A stretch of 64,000 bases of DNA from Massiliimalia timonensis (GTDB lineage: Bacteria > Bacillota > Clostridia > Oscillospirales > Ruminococcaceae). Under the pieces are notes generated by a model, which saw only the letters and a list, made by a program, of their open reading frames with translations, was not told the origin of the DNA and ran no database searches. The stretch covers positions 744,001 through 808,000 of the forward strand of contig NZ_FYDD01000004.1 of assembly GCF_900186585.1 (NCBI RefSeq). The letters are read 5' to 3'. Both the position numbers and the translations under genes were made by a program. Positions 33,475-41,527 of this stretch are shown in pieces (position 1 is the stretch's first letter; each line of letters begins with the position of its first letter).

Positions 33475-33825
33475 ATGAAAAAAGAACTGATCTGTATCGT
33501 CTGCCCGCAGGGCTGCCGCCTGACTGTGGAAGAAAAAGACGGCTCTTATCAGGTAAGCGGGAACACCTGCAAACGGGGCGAGGCTTATGGCATTAACGAG
33601 ATGACCGCACCGCGTAGGGTGATTACAACAACAGTAAAGCTGGAGGGCGGGCGCTGTCCGCGGCTTCCGGTAAAAACACGGACCGATGTGCCGAAAGAAC
33701 TGATTTTTGACTGCATGGCAAAAATCAATCAGGTCACTGTAAAAGCTCCGGTAAAAATGGGGGACGTTGTGCTGGCGGACGTCATGGGAACGGGGGTAGA
33801 CGTTATTGCTACCCGTGATATGTAA
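33475..33825 (+). CDS. DUF1667 protein, small Cys-motif subunit of the glp complex
   Basis: A 116-residue protein starting KKELICIVCPQGCRLTV, with the DUF1667 motif C-x2-C-x3-C and a later Cys (NTCKRG). The cysteines could hold an iron-sulphur cluster. After RVITTTVKL there is a small alpha/beta region with PVKTRTDVPKELIFDCM. It ends the glp operon, 22 nt after the flavoprotein gene, and a strong terminator follows. DUF1667 proteins almost always travel with the two preceding gene types, so a third subunit of a dehydrogenase complex is likely. Confidence 0.85.
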   Translation: MKKELICIVCPQGCRLTVEEKDGSYQVSGNTCKRGEAYGINEMTAPRRVITTTVKLEGGRCPRLPVKTRTDVPKELIFDCMAKINQVTVKAPVKMGDVVLADVMGTGVDVIATRDM

Positions 33826-33834
33826 CAGGAAACT

Positions 33835-33868
33835 AAAAAGGGCTGAACAAAAAGTTCAGCCCTTTTTT
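33835..33868. terminator. Terminator between the glp operon and the kinase-like gene
   Basis: AAGGGCTGAAC and GTTCAGCCCTT pair around AAAAA, with A and T runs. It overlaps the last codons of the convergent kinase-like gene and can work in both directions. Confidence 0.92.
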
Positions 33869-34482
33869 ATGCTATTTGTCACCGCGTTGATGATAAGCTT
33901 GACACATCGCTCGATGCCCAGCGTTCCGCTGTTTAAACACAGGTCGTACCGGTCGGCATTGCCCCAGCGGTCGTCCACATAAAACTGGTAATAGCTTTTC
34001 CGCTTTTTATCAACCTTCTGGATCATCTCTTTCGCGGTTTTTTCGTCGGCTTCAAAGCGGGAAGAGATCCGTTTTACCCGTTCCTCTAACCCGGAATGGA
34101 TATAAACGTGCAGGCAGTAGGGTGTGTTTTCTAAAATATAGTCGGCGCACCGGCCCACGATCACGCATGCGCCCTGTGCCGCGGCGTCCCGGATCGCTTG
34201 TGCCTGCGCTTTAAAAATCTGTTCTGACAAAGTAAAGTCAGAATTTCCCAAAAACGGGTTGGCGGCACTGGCGGCGAGAGATAACGAATACAGGAAACTG
34301 GAAGGCGGGTGCTCCTCGGCGTTCTCAAAGTAAGCTTGCTGGATGCCGCTGGTTTTGGAGGCGAGTTCGATCAGCTTTTTGTCGTAAAACGGGATGTCTA
34401 ACTGTTTGGACAGAAGCTGTCCAATTTCATGGCCTCCACTTCCAAACTGACGGGAAATGGTGATGATTGTTTGGATTGACAT
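33856..34482 (-). CDS. Cytidylate kinase-like protein
   Basis: A 208-residue P-loop-type protein with AAGGGGGTC upstream of its start. The N-terminus is TIITISRQFGSGGHEIGQLL, the modified phosphate-binding loop of the cytidylate kinase-like family. It continues with IPFYDKKLIELASKTSGI, VIVGRCADYIL, the lid-like region ERVKRISSRFEADEKTAKEM and SYYQFYVDDRWGNADRYDLC. Many Clostridia have such proteins in addition to the true Cmk; their substrate is unknown. The gene is on its own, against the direction of its neighbours. Confidence 0.85.
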   Translation of the reverse strand: MSIQTIITISRQFGSGGHEIGQLLSKQLDIPFYDKKLIELASKTSGIQQAYFENAEEHPPSSFLYSLSLAASAANPFLGNSDFTLSEQIFKAQAQAIRDAAAQGACVIVGRCADYILENTPYCLHVYIHSGLEERVKRISSRFEADEKTAKEMIQKVDKKRKSYYQFYVDDRWGNADRYDLCLNSGTLGIERCVKLIINAVTNSIKKG

Positions 34483-34838
34483 GGATAAGACCCCCTTTAT
34501 TCTATGCCCTTTGGGGGCATAAATTTTATCTTTCAGGAAATGCTAAAAATACAAATTCTTTCATTTTTATGACTTGACAAGCCTGCCATTTTTGTGATGT
34601 TAAATAATCTATTCAATATTATTATACCACAAATCTAAAATTTGTGTATGGATTTTTACCGTCCGCCTTTCACAAACCTTTCACAATTATTCAAGATCTG
34701 TTTACCTGGTTATCAAATTCTTATCACCGGGAGTATGTATGATATAACTGTAATCAAAAAGAGATAAGGTTTGAAGGCGTGTATCACCGGCAGCCGCCTG
34801 AAAGACACCTGTATCTGCCGGATAGAGGAGAGAGAAGT
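34483..34838. other. Intergenic region upstream of htrA
   Basis: About 355 bp of AT-rich DNA. It contains a perfect 7-bp dyad, CACAAAT/ATTTGTG, at 34628-34646 that could be an operator or hairpin. A weak promoter-like pair precedes htrA (TTATCA 34721-34726, TATAAC 34743-34748, 16-nt spacing). No gene is evident; the upstream extension of the htrA frame has no ribosome site. Confidence 0.55.
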
Positions 34839-36119
34839 ATGTATCAGCAGTATGATGGAAACAACAACTGGAATCAAAACAACAACGATGTGTTTCAAAA
34901 CAATCCGCCTGCGCCGCCGGCAAACCAGCCGGGCGTACAGACTTGGGTGGATCCGGCACCGCCGATCCAGATGGTGCAGGAGCCTGTTTCGGCAAAGAAA
35001 AAATCTCATAGATCTGCAAAGATCGTGGCGATTATTTTAGCAGGAATGATCGTGGCTACAGGCTGCGGGTTTGGCGGAAGCCTGCTGGCGAACCAGCTGA
35101 CCGGCGGAAAAACCTCCCCGTCGGTGTTGACCCAGTCGGTAGATAACACCAGCGCAAACGCTGCGAATAAAGGTGACAACGATATTGCCTCAGTTGCAGC
35201 GGCGGCCGAAAACACGGTAGTAGAAATCACCACCGAGGTCATGGAGACCTCCCCGTTCATGGAACAGTACACCGCTTCCGGTGCAGGGAGTGGCGTGATC
35301 CTTACCTCGGACGGCTACATCGTCACCAATAACCACGTGATCGACGGGGCTAGTAAGATCACAGTGACCCTGAAAAATGGTGAAAGCTATGATGCGAAGC
35401 TGATAGGCGCCGACGCTACCAGCGACTTGGCAGTTTTGAAAATAGAAGCAACTGATTTGCAGACTGCAACGTTAGGTGACTCCGACAAACTGAGCGTCGG
35501 CGATCTGGCGGTCGCAATCGGGAATCCGCTTGGTGAATTGGGCGGCACGGTAACAGAAGGGATCATCAGCGCATTAGACCGTGAGATCACCGTGGAAAAC
35601 CAGCCCATGACCCTGCTCCAGACCTCTGCGGCGATCAACCCCGGCAACTCCGGCGGCGGTTTGTTCAATGGGAAAGGGGAACTGATCGGGATCGTCAATG
35701 CAAAAACCTCTGCCTCTGGCATTGAGGGGCTGGGATTTGCGATCCCTGTCAATACAGCAAAACCTGTGATCGAGGATCTGATCCAAAAAGGCTATGTGAC
35801 CGGGCGAATCAAATTAGGGGTCTCTTTTATTGATATTCAGGACCAGACTACCGCTATGCGTTACCGGGTCAACGATCTGGGCACTTATGTTTACCAGGTC
35901 AATGACGGGTCTGATGCGGACAAAGCAGGATTATTGACTGGCGACTTAGTGGAAGAGATCGACGGTACGAAAATCACCTCTTCCAGCCAGATCAAGGAAA
36001 TGATGGCAGACTATTCGGTCGGGGATAAGATGAAGATCAAGGTACTGCGGGACGGCAAAGAAGTAACTGTGACCGTGACCTTTACAGAATACACCCCGCA
36101 AAAGACAACCGAACAATAA
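34839..36119 (+). CDS. HtrA/DegP-type serine protease
   Basis: A 426-residue protein. ATG 34839 is the start (GAGGAGAGA upstream). The N-terminal 80 residues are Asn/Gln/Pro-rich and cytoplasmic. One membrane helix follows (IVAIILAGMIVATGCGFGG), then the trypsin-like domain with His in NNHVID, Asp in SDLAVL and Ser in NPGNSGGG. A C-terminal PDZ domain (about 320-410) contains VNDGSDADKAGLLTGDLVEE. It degrades or refolds damaged exported proteins at the outer face of the membrane. The gene is monocistronic with its own terminator. Confidence 0.95.
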   Translation: MYQQYDGNNNWNQNNNDVFQNNPPAPPANQPGVQTWVDPAPPIQMVQEPVSAKKKSHRSAKIVAIILAGMIVATGCGFGGSLLANQLTGGKTSPSVLTQSVDNTSANAANKGDNDIASVAAAAENTVVEITTEVMETSPFMEQYTASGAGSGVILTSDGYIVTNNHVIDGASKITVTLKNGESYDAKLIGADATSDLAVLKIEATDLQTATLGDSDKLSVGDLAVAIGNPLGELGGTVTEGIISALDREITVENQPMTLLQTSAAINPGNSGGGLFNGKGELIGIVNAKTSASGIEGLGFAIPVNTAKPVIEDLIQKGYVTGRIKLGVSFIDIQDQTTAMRYRVNDLGTYVYQVNDGSDADKAGLLTGDLVEEIDGTKITSSSQIKEMMADYSVGDKMKIKVLRDGKEVTVTVTFTEYTPQKTTEQ

Positions 36120-36148
36120 TCTCCCTTAGATAGGGGCCTCCTTTTAGA

Positions 36149-36188
36149 GATACACCGCTGTGATCTTTCACTGCGGTGTATTTTTTCT
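36149..36188 (+). terminator. Terminator after htrA
   Basis: TACACCGC and GCGGTGTA form the stem, with a 14-nt loop, followed by six T residues. Confidence 0.8.
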
Positions 36189-36252
36189 GTTTCCAATCGG
36201 ATTTTATGATATAATAAGCACAGGAAACGCATGAGAAGGAGGAATTTAGAAT

Positions 36253-37194
36253 ATGGTGTTTTATGAGGTGGAAAATGATCGCCTAGAGCGGAGGGAACAG
36301 GCAAAAGATTGCTCACGGGAAAATGTTACGGTAGGATATGTCACCTTAAAGGAGCTGGAACAGGAATATTCCACATTTGGCTTTCCAAAGGAATTGTTGG
36401 CGACATGCCGGGAGGCTCAAAGCCGTTCCCGCAGCAATTTGGAAGTATACGACACCTTCAGTTTCGTACTGCTGTGGATGCCGGACCTTCAAAATATGCG
36501 TGCTACCCAGCGGAGGGTAGCCTTATTCCTGCAAAAAAATTTGTGCTTGTTCGTCAATATCAGCGATACAGAGCAACAGAGTTATGGGGTGCTGGTCCGC
36601 ATCCTTGAAAATTTGGGACGCCGTATGACCATAGAAAGGGTGATCGGCAGCTTTCTGCTTCATTTGGTAGACGGCGGCAGCGAGAGTCTGGAGCATGGGG
36701 AACAACAGGTGACCGCAATGGAAGAACGGATCTTATCGGACCATCCTGACCCGGAGATTAACCGGAGGCTCTTCCGCATGAAGAGCAGGTTGACTTTACA
36801 GCAAAGTTATTACGAGGGGTTGGTCGAATTAGGGGAAAGCTTGGCGGAAAATGAAAACAATCTCTTTTCAGAAAGTGAAAATTTTCGTTATTTGAATATT
36901 GCAGTCAGCAGGATCCAGCGTTTAAGCGGCCATACCCAGAGTATGAAAGAGGAATTAGAGCATTTGCGGGAAACCTACCAGTCCGCATTAGATTATAATT
37001 TAAACAACATTATGAAGCTGTTTACTGTAGTGACTACAATTTTTCTTCCGCTCAGCTTAATTGCCGCGTGGTATGGCATGAACTTTCAGATGCCGGAATT
37101 CGGCTGGAAATATGGATATTTGGCAGTTATTGTGGTGAGCGTGGCCGTGCTGTTCGTCTGCTTGTGGTTTTTCAAGAAAAAGAAGCTGTTTTGA
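36253..37194 (+). CDS. corA: CorA-type magnesium/divalent cation transporter
   Basis: A 313-residue protein with AAGGAGG before ATG 36253. The large cytoplasmic N-terminal part (1-250) includes the long helices of the CorA funnel. Two C-terminal membrane helices follow, with the diagnostic YGMNF motif (AAWYGMNFQMPE) between them, and a Lys-rich end (FKKKKLF). It would form a pentameric channel for magnesium or other divalent ions. No regulatory leader such as an M-box is seen in the short upstream region. Confidence 0.92.
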   Translation: MVFYEVENDRLERREQAKDCSRENVTVGYVTLKELEQEYSTFGFPKELLATCREAQSRSRSNLEVYDTFSFVLLWMPDLQNMRATQRRVALFLQKNLCLFVNISDTEQQSYGVLVRILENLGRRMTIERVIGSFLLHLVDGGSESLEHGEQQVTAMEERILSDHPDPEINRRLFRMKSRLTLQQSYYEGLVELGESLAENENNLFSESENFRYLNIAVSRIQRLSGHTQSMKEELEHLRETYQSALDYNLNNIMKLFTVVTTIFLPLSLIAAWYGMNFQMPEFGWKYGYLAVIVVSVAVLFVCLWFFKKKKLF

Positions 37195-37213
37195 AGAACT
37201 ATGAAAAAAATTG

Positions 37214-37243
37214 TTGAAAGCTGCCGCTTTCCTATGATACAAT
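37214..37243 (+). promoter_or_regulatory. Predicted promoter of the DUF975-type gene
   Basis: TTGAAA (37214-37219), an 18-nt spacer and TACAAT (37238-37243), 34 nt before the start codon. Confidence 0.55.
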
Positions 37244-37277
37244 AATAAAAGCATGTTAAAAATTAGGAGGACAGTTT

Positions 37278-38876
37278 ATGTGGCAGATCCGTGGCTTAAA
37301 GCGTCAGGCAAGGAAATTATTAAAACAGCAGTATTGGCGTATTATTGCGGTCTGCTTTATCATGGCAGTGATGACCGGTATCTATGCCGGGACGTTAAGC
37401 GGGCTGTTCAGTTACGATTCGGCCCGTGAAATTGCAGAGGATGTCATCATGAAGAGCCATCCGGGGCAGTCCAATTCCGAGGTGGTCAATGATTTTTTGC
37501 AGCAGATAGGCGTTCAAAATCAGCCCGATGCGGGCAAACAATATGGCACGGAAGGGGTGTTGGCGGGGATCTTTAACAGTGTGACTCAATCGGGGTCTTT
37601 GCTGTTCGGGATTTTAAACGCGATCAATCAGACCTTGTTCCATGACCGGATCATGGCAAGTGTTGTGATCGTCATTGGGATTCTGCTTGTGATCGCATGG
37701 TGGCTGTTTATTGAAAACGCTTTAGTGGTAGGCCAGTGCCGCTTTTTTCTGGAGGGGTATACCTACCCCAAAACACCGATCGCCCGGATTTTGTATCTTT
37801 TCCGGATCCGTAAGTTTTGGAACGTAGACCGGGTGATGTTTTTCCGGGCGCTTTATATTTTCTTGTGGGATTTCACTCTGGTCGGCGGCTGGATCAAGCG
37901 CTATTCCTATAAAATGGTGCCCTATATTTTGGCGGAGAATCCTTTGATCGGAAGAAAAGAAGCTTTTGCCCTCTCCCGCAGAATGATGTACGGAAATAAG
38001 TGGCGAGCCTTTTTATTAGATGTGACCTTTCTTGGCTGGTGGTGTCTGGACCTGCTGACGCTGGGAATTTTAAAGATCTTTTTTATGAACCCTTATAAAA
38101 CAGCGGCAGAGGCAGAGTTGTACCGGGTGCTGCGCGCACAGGCAGTAGAACAGAAGATCCCATATCATGAGCTTTTAAATGATGCGTATCTTGTCAAACA
38201 GCCTTCCCTTTCAGAAACAGAAGAAACGTTTGAAGAATATCCGGTCGAATATTATCCGATCCCGGAAGCTGAGAAAAAACAATGGATCCGTATTGAGTAC
38301 CAGCGCAACTACAGCATCCGTTCCATGATCCTCCTCTTTTTTACCTTTTCGATCGTGGGCTGGATTTGGGAAGTGATCCTTCATTTGATTAATGGCTTTG
38401 GCTTTGTAAACCGTGGGGTATTTCATGGGCCTTGGCTGCCGATCTATGGAACAGGCGGGCTGCTGGTGCTGATTTTACTCAAACGGGTTTTGCATAAGCC
38501 TGTGCTGACCTTTTTTCTGACAGTGCTGATCTGCGGGACAATAGAATATTTCACAAGCCTTGGCCTGGAACTGATCTGGAAAACAAAATGGTGGGATTAT
38601 TCCGGATATCTGTTCAATCTCCACGGCAGGATCTGTTTGGAAGGTCTAATCGTATTTGGTTTGGGCGGGTGTGCGTTTGCTTATATTTTTGCGCCGATCG
38701 TAGATGATTTTTACAAAAAAATTCCCATAAAAGTACAAACGCTTTTATGTGTGCTCCTCATTACAGGATTTGTGGCGGATCAGGCCTACACGTTCATTCA
38801 TCCGCATACCGGAAAGGGAATCACGGATTATGAAGCTTCTGCGGCTGTCACAGTAGAGGTAAACAGAGAACTATAA
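37278..38876 (+). CDS. Membrane protein: DUF975 fused to an ABC-permease-like domain
   Basis: A 532-residue membrane protein with AGGAGG upstream. Residues 1-290 match the DUF975 pattern: an N-terminal basic segment (LKRQARKLLKQQYWR), a first helix, and a conserved region around FRIRKFWNVDRVMFFRALYI and ENPLIGRKEAFALSRRMMYG. After an acidic linker (about 295-340), residues 350-510 resemble the putative ABC transporter permease family PF06541, with FSIVGWIWEVILHLIN, NRGVFHGPWLPIYGTGG and EYFTSLGLELIWKTKWWDYS. Neither part has a known function. They are often separate proteins, so this is a two-domain fusion. Confidence 0.78.
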   Translation: MWQIRGLKRQARKLLKQQYWRIIAVCFIMAVMTGIYAGTLSGLFSYDSAREIAEDVIMKSHPGQSNSEVVNDFLQQIGVQNQPDAGKQYGTEGVLAGIFNSVTQSGSLLFGILNAINQTLFHDRIMASVVIVIGILLVIAWWLFIENALVVGQCRFFLEGYTYPKTPIARILYLFRIRKFWNVDRVMFFRALYIFLWDFTLVGGWIKRYSYKMVPYILAENPLIGRKEAFALSRRMMYGNKWRAFLLDVTFLGWWCLDLLTLGILKIFFMNPYKTAAEAELYRVLRAQAVEQKIPYHELLNDAYLVKQPSLSETEETFEEYPVEYYPIPEAEKKQWIRIEYQRNYSIRSMILLFFTFSIVGWIWEVILHLINGFGFVNRGVFHGPWLPIYGTGGLLVLILLKRVLHKPVLTFFLTVLICGTIEYFTSLGLELIWKTKWWDYSGYLFNLHGRICLEGLIVFGLGGCAFAYIFAPIVDDFYKKIPIKVQTLLCVLLITGFVADQAYTFIHPHTGKGITDYEASAAVTVEVNREL

Positions 38877-38882
38877 ATGTAG

Positions 38883-38914
38883 AAAGGTACAGCTAAAGGC
38901 TGTACCTTTTTTGG
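38883..38914 (+). terminator. Terminator after the DUF975 fusion gene
   Basis: AAAGGTACAGC and GCTGTACCTTT pair around TAAAG, followed by a T run. Confidence 0.9.
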
Positions 38915-38969
38915 GAAATTTCTCCTAATAAAAATCAAAAAATTATCAGCCAAAAGACGGTTGGAAAAT

Positions 38970-38998
38970 GTATACTTCCATTTTATTTACAAATACTA
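38970..38998 (+). promoter_or_regulatory. Possible sigma-G-type promoter of spoVT
   Basis: GTATA (38970-38974) and CAAATACTA (38990-38998), about 15 nt apart, resemble forespore sigma-G/sigma-F elements. spoVT is sigma-G controlled in Bacillus. The match is partial. Confidence 0.35.
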
Positions 38999-39040
38999 TC
39001 GACACAGGAACAAACTGATAGTCAGATAAAATAAAATGGA
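38977..39040 (+). promoter_or_regulatory. Inverted repeat covering the spoVT ribosome site
   Basis: TCCATTTTATTT (38977-38988) pairs perfectly with AAATAAAATGGA (39029-39040). Inside, ACTATC (38995-39000) pairs with GATAGT (39017-39022), separated by a symmetric 6-nt internal loop. The right arm contains the first bases of the spoVT ribosome binding site GGAGG (39038-39042). It may be an RNA hairpin limiting translation or a DNA operator for the AbrB-type protein itself. Confidence 0.65.
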
Positions 39041-39052
39041 GGAATAAAAAGC

Positions 39053-39598
39053 ATGAAAGCAACAGGTATTGTAAGGAGAATCGACGACTTGGGGAGGGTA
39101 GTGATCCCGAAGGAGATCCGCCGCACGATGCGGATCCGGGAGGGTACGCCGCTGGAGATCTATACTTCTGGAGAAGGGGAAGTGATCTTCAAAAAATATT
39201 CCCCGGTGGAAGAGATGGGACAAAGCGCTTCTCAGTTTGCAGAGGCTTTATATAAGGCGGGAGGGATGCCGGCAGTGATCTGTGACAAGGATCATGTCAT
39301 CGCGGCTTCCGGGATCCCGAAAAAGGAAATTTTAGAGCGCCGGGTTTCCCCGATGGTCGAGGACAGTATGAATGCCCGCCGCGTCATCAGTTACCGGGGG
39401 GAATCCTCGGACAAGATCTTGGCGATCGAAGGGGTGGACCGCTACACGCTGGTGTGCTATCCGATCCTGGCTAACAGTGATGTTTGCGGGGCGGTCTTAT
39501 TTTTATCCGATGGAAAGAACGGGGTAAGCAGCGAGCTTTTGGAAAAATTGGCTGAGGCCGCGTCCATCTTTTTGGGAAAACAACTGGAGGACGAATAA
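39053..39598 (+). CDS. spoVT: Stage V sporulation protein T (SpoVT)
   Basis: A 181-residue transcription regulator. Residues 1-50 are the AbrB-type swapped-hairpin DNA-binding domain (KATGIVRRIDDLGRVVIPKE, IRRTMRIREGTPLEIYTSGE). Residues 57-178 form a GAF-like domain (MPAVICDKDHVIAASGIPKK). The length matches SpoVT. It controls forespore genes late in sporulation, switching sigma-G-dependent genes on or off. It is monocistronic, with a hairpin at its ribosome site and a convergent terminator downstream. Confidence 0.93.
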   Translation: MKATGIVRRIDDLGRVVIPKEIRRTMRIREGTPLEIYTSGEGEVIFKKYSPVEEMGQSASQFAEALYKAGGMPAVICDKDHVIAASGIPKKEILERRVSPMVEDSMNARRVISYRGESSDKILAIEGVDRYTLVCYPILANSDVCGAVLFLSDGKNGVSSELLEKLAEAASIFLGKQLEDE

Positions 39599-39602
39599 AA
39601 GA

Positions 39603-39646
39603 AAAGGCAGCCGTGGAGATTCATGCGCTCCACGGCTGCTTTTTCT
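39603..39646. terminator. Bidirectional terminator between spoVT and the flavin reductase gene
   Basis: AGCAGCCGTGGAG-type arms (GGCAGCCGTGGAG with CTCCACGGCTGC) form a long GC-rich stem flanked by A and T runs. Confidence 0.92.
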
Positions 39647-39648
39647 GA

Positions 39649-40242
39649 TTATTTTTTCTTTCTTAAATGCGGGTTTTTCTTCCGCTTTTTCCGGACGGAA
39701 AAGCCAAAGCTTCCGATCTTTTTCCCAAGCTCTAAATATTCCCCGTGGGCGAATGCCGCCAGATGAGAACGAGAAAGGCACAGCTTTCCGTTTTCGTCCA
39801 GATACTGCGGGTCTACGTCCACCGCGGTAATATCGGCAAGGAACATATCGTGGGAACCTAGGGGAATGATCTGGGTCACCCTGCATTCCAAGCTGACCGG
39901 GCTTTGGGAGAGCACCGGAGCCTTTACCGTAAATCCCGGTTCCGTTTCCAAACCGCAGGCCTCGAATTTATCCAAATCCTTGCCGGAACGGACCCCGCAG
40001 AAATCTGCCGCACGGATCATGGAGGAGGTTGTTAGGTTGATGACAAATTCTCCGTTTTCCTTGATTAGCCGGTAGGAATGCCGGGAAGGACGCACCGAGA
40101 TATAGGTTTTTGGCGGAATAGTATTGATGATGCCGGTCCAGGCAATGGTCAGCACGTTTTTTTCTTCTTCTGTCCCGCAGGTGACCATGGCCGGGGGAAT
40201 GGGCGCAAGCAAGGCCCCGCCTTTCCACTGAATCTTTTTCAT
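39649..40242 (-). CDS. Flavin reductase family protein
   Basis: A 197-residue FMN-binding split-barrel protein of the DIM6/NTAB type. ATG 40242 is chosen over TTG 40251 because the 112-nt leader element ends exactly at this ATG, at the same distance as in the prophage copy. The N-terminus GGALLAPIPPAMVTCG, then NVLTIAWTGIINTIPP, KTYISVRPSRHSYRLIKENG, and EFVINLTTSSMIRAADFCGV match the family. The C-terminus is very basic (RKKRKKNPHLRKKK). It probably reduces or carries flavin; the partner is unknown. The structured leader suggests control at translation level. Confidence 0.85.
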   Translation of the reverse strand: MKKIQWKGGALLAPIPPAMVTCGTEEEKNVLTIAWTGIINTIPPKTYISVRPSRHSYRLIKENGEFVINLTTSSMIRAADFCGVRSGKDLDKFEACGLETEPGFTVKAPVLSQSPVSLECRVTQIIPLGSHDMFLADITAVDVDPQYLDENGKLCLSRSHLAAFAHGEYLELGKKIGSFGFSVRKKRKKNPHLRKKK

Positions 40243-40354
40243 AAAATCCAATCATTCCTTTCTTCGGAATTTGTGCCGGCCGGCGAAACCGATCGCCGCT
40301 TTGCTTTTTGCGGAAAAGGCACAAAAACGGGGTGTGAAAAAGTATTTTTCACAC
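40243..40354 (-). repeat. 112-nt structured leader element, chromosomal copy
   Basis: On the minus strand this copy aligns without gaps, with 11 differences, to 1078-1189. It ends at the ATG of the flavin reductase gene and includes AAAGGAA. Its first hairpin is longer than in the prophage copy (GTGTGAAAAA/TTTTTCACAC, 10 bp). The outer TTTGTGCC/GGCACAAA stem is unchanged, and the inner stem is kept through G-U pairs. Bases beyond the 5' end are not similar between the two sites. Confidence 0.75.
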
Positions 40355-40378
40355 GATCCTCTTCTCCTATTCCCATAA

Positions 40379-40420
40379 AAAAAGGCTGACTACTTGAAAA
40401 AGAAGCCAGCTCTTTTTTAT
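40379..40420 (-). terminator. Probable terminator of rpmB
   Basis: Read on the minus strand, CTGGCT and AGTCAG (one G-U pair) enclose a T-rich loop and are followed by seven T residues. It separates rpmB from the flavin reductase leader. Confidence 0.6.
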
Positions 40421-40438
40421 TTGCATGTCATTTCGGCA

Positions 40439-40627
40439 CTAGATCGCACGGGTTACTTTATTTGAACGCAAGCAACGGGTGCAAGCATACACGCGGCATG
40501 GTTTGCCGTCCACGATCGCTTTCACTCTTTTTACATTAGGTTTCCAGGATCTGTTGGAACGTCTGTGCGAGTGAGAAACCTTAATACCGAAAGTAACGCC
40601 TTTACCGCAGATATCACATTTAGCCAT
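40439..40627 (-). CDS. rpmB: 50S ribosomal protein L28
   Basis: A 62-residue ribosomal protein with GGGAGG 8 nt before its ATG. It has the L28 pattern: MAKCDICGKGVTFGIKVSHS, HRRSNRSWKPNVKRVKA and a C-terminal CTRCLRSNKV. The CxxC pairs (CDIC and CTRC) mark the zinc-binding form. It is a component of the large ribosomal subunit. The gene is monocistronic with its own promoter. Confidence 0.97.
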   Translation of the reverse strand: MAKCDICGKGVTFGIKVSHSHRRSNRSWKPNVKRVKAIVDGKPCRVYACTRCLRSNKVTRAI

Positions 40628-40672
40628 TCATCTGCACCTCCCTCGACTTACTTTGGATTGACTAACGTTGTT

Positions 40673-40701
40673 ATTTTAACAGATTCAAAGGACAAAATCA
40701 A
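40673..40701 (-). promoter_or_regulatory. Predicted promoter of rpmB
   Basis: On the minus strand TTGATT (40696-40701), a 17-nt spacer and TAAAAT (40673-40678), about 45 nt before the start codon. Confidence 0.6.
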
Positions 40702-40762
40702 GTGTTTTTGCGAAAAAAAGTGAAAATTTTAGAAGTTTCTCAAAAAATTAAAGCGCGTGCCC

Positions 40763-40791
40763 TTGTATTTTTACCGTATTCCCGATATAAT
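40763..40791 (+). promoter_or_regulatory. Predicted promoter of the S2P-scp operon
   Basis: TTGTAT (40763-40768), a 17-nt spacer and TATAAT (40786-40791), upstream of the site-2 protease gene. Confidence 0.65.
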
Positions 40792-40850
40792 GTTAATCAC
40801 AGAGCCGCACTGGATTTGCGTGCAAATTAAAGAAGAAGGAACTTATACTG

Positions 40851-41513
40851 ATGTCAGATTATGCGATGCAAATCGCCGTCCGGCTGCTGGTGGTGATCAC
40901 CGCCCTGCCGGTCCATGAATGCGCCCATGGTTGGGTGGCGTATAAACTGGGCGACCCAACTGCCAAACAACTGGGAAGGCTGACGTTAAACCCGTTCAAA
41001 CACTTTGACCTGTTCGGCACTATGATGCTGCTGCTTACCGGATTTGGATTTGCCAAGCCGGTCCCCATCAATCCGAATTATTTTAAAAACCGCAAAGCTG
41101 GGATGGCCATTTCCGCACTGGCAGGGCCTGTTTCCAATATCCTACTGGCGGCCGTGCTGCTGCTGATCTTTAAGATCTGCGGGTATTTTATTCCGATGTC
41201 TTTGAATGCAGGGTATATTCTGCAAACGGTTTTTTCGATCATGGTCAGCACCAATATTGGGCTGGCGATCTTTAACATGATCCCGATCCCTCCCTTAGAT
41301 GGGGCCAAGGTGTTGAGCTTTTTCCTTTCCGACCGGCTCAATTACCGGCTGATGGTATTTGAACAGAAGTACCAGATGTTTATGATCTTAGGTCTGTTTG
41401 CACTGATCTATTTAGGGATCTTGCGCCTGCCAATGGGGATGCTCAGCGGGCTGATTTACCGGGGCATCGATTTTCTGACCGGTTTTATTGACCTGCTGGC
41501 AAGGATAATATAA
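40851..41513 (+). CDS. Site-2 protease family (M50) membrane metalloprotease
   Basis: A 220-residue membrane protein. The zinc motif HECAH lies in the first helix (ITALPVHECAHGWVAYKLGD). The second catalytic motif is FNMIPIPPLDGAKVLSFFL, giving the Asp ligand. About five hydrophobic segments are seen. Proteins of this small type cleave substrates in the membrane; the target is unknown. It starts an operon with scpA (14 nt gap), an order common in Clostridia. Confidence 0.92.
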   Translation: MSDYAMQIAVRLLVVITALPVHECAHGWVAYKLGDPTAKQLGRLTLNPFKHFDLFGTMMLLLTGFGFAKPVPINPNYFKNRKAGMAISALAGPVSNILLAAVLLLIFKICGYFIPMSLNAGYILQTVFSIMVSTNIGLAIFNMIPIPPLDGAKVLSFFLSDRLNYRLMVFEQKYQMFMILGLFALIYLGILRLPMGMLSGLIYRGIDFLTGFIDLLARII

Positions 41514-41527
41514 AGGAAAATTACCGC

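Noticed and set aside
36190-36252. M-box magnesium riboswitch before corA
   Set aside because: The upstream region between the htrA terminator and corA is far too short for it.
40243-40354. Leader before the flavin reductase considered as an FMN riboswitch
   Set aside because: The conserved FMN aptamer segments are not visible, and the same element precedes an unrelated phage gene.
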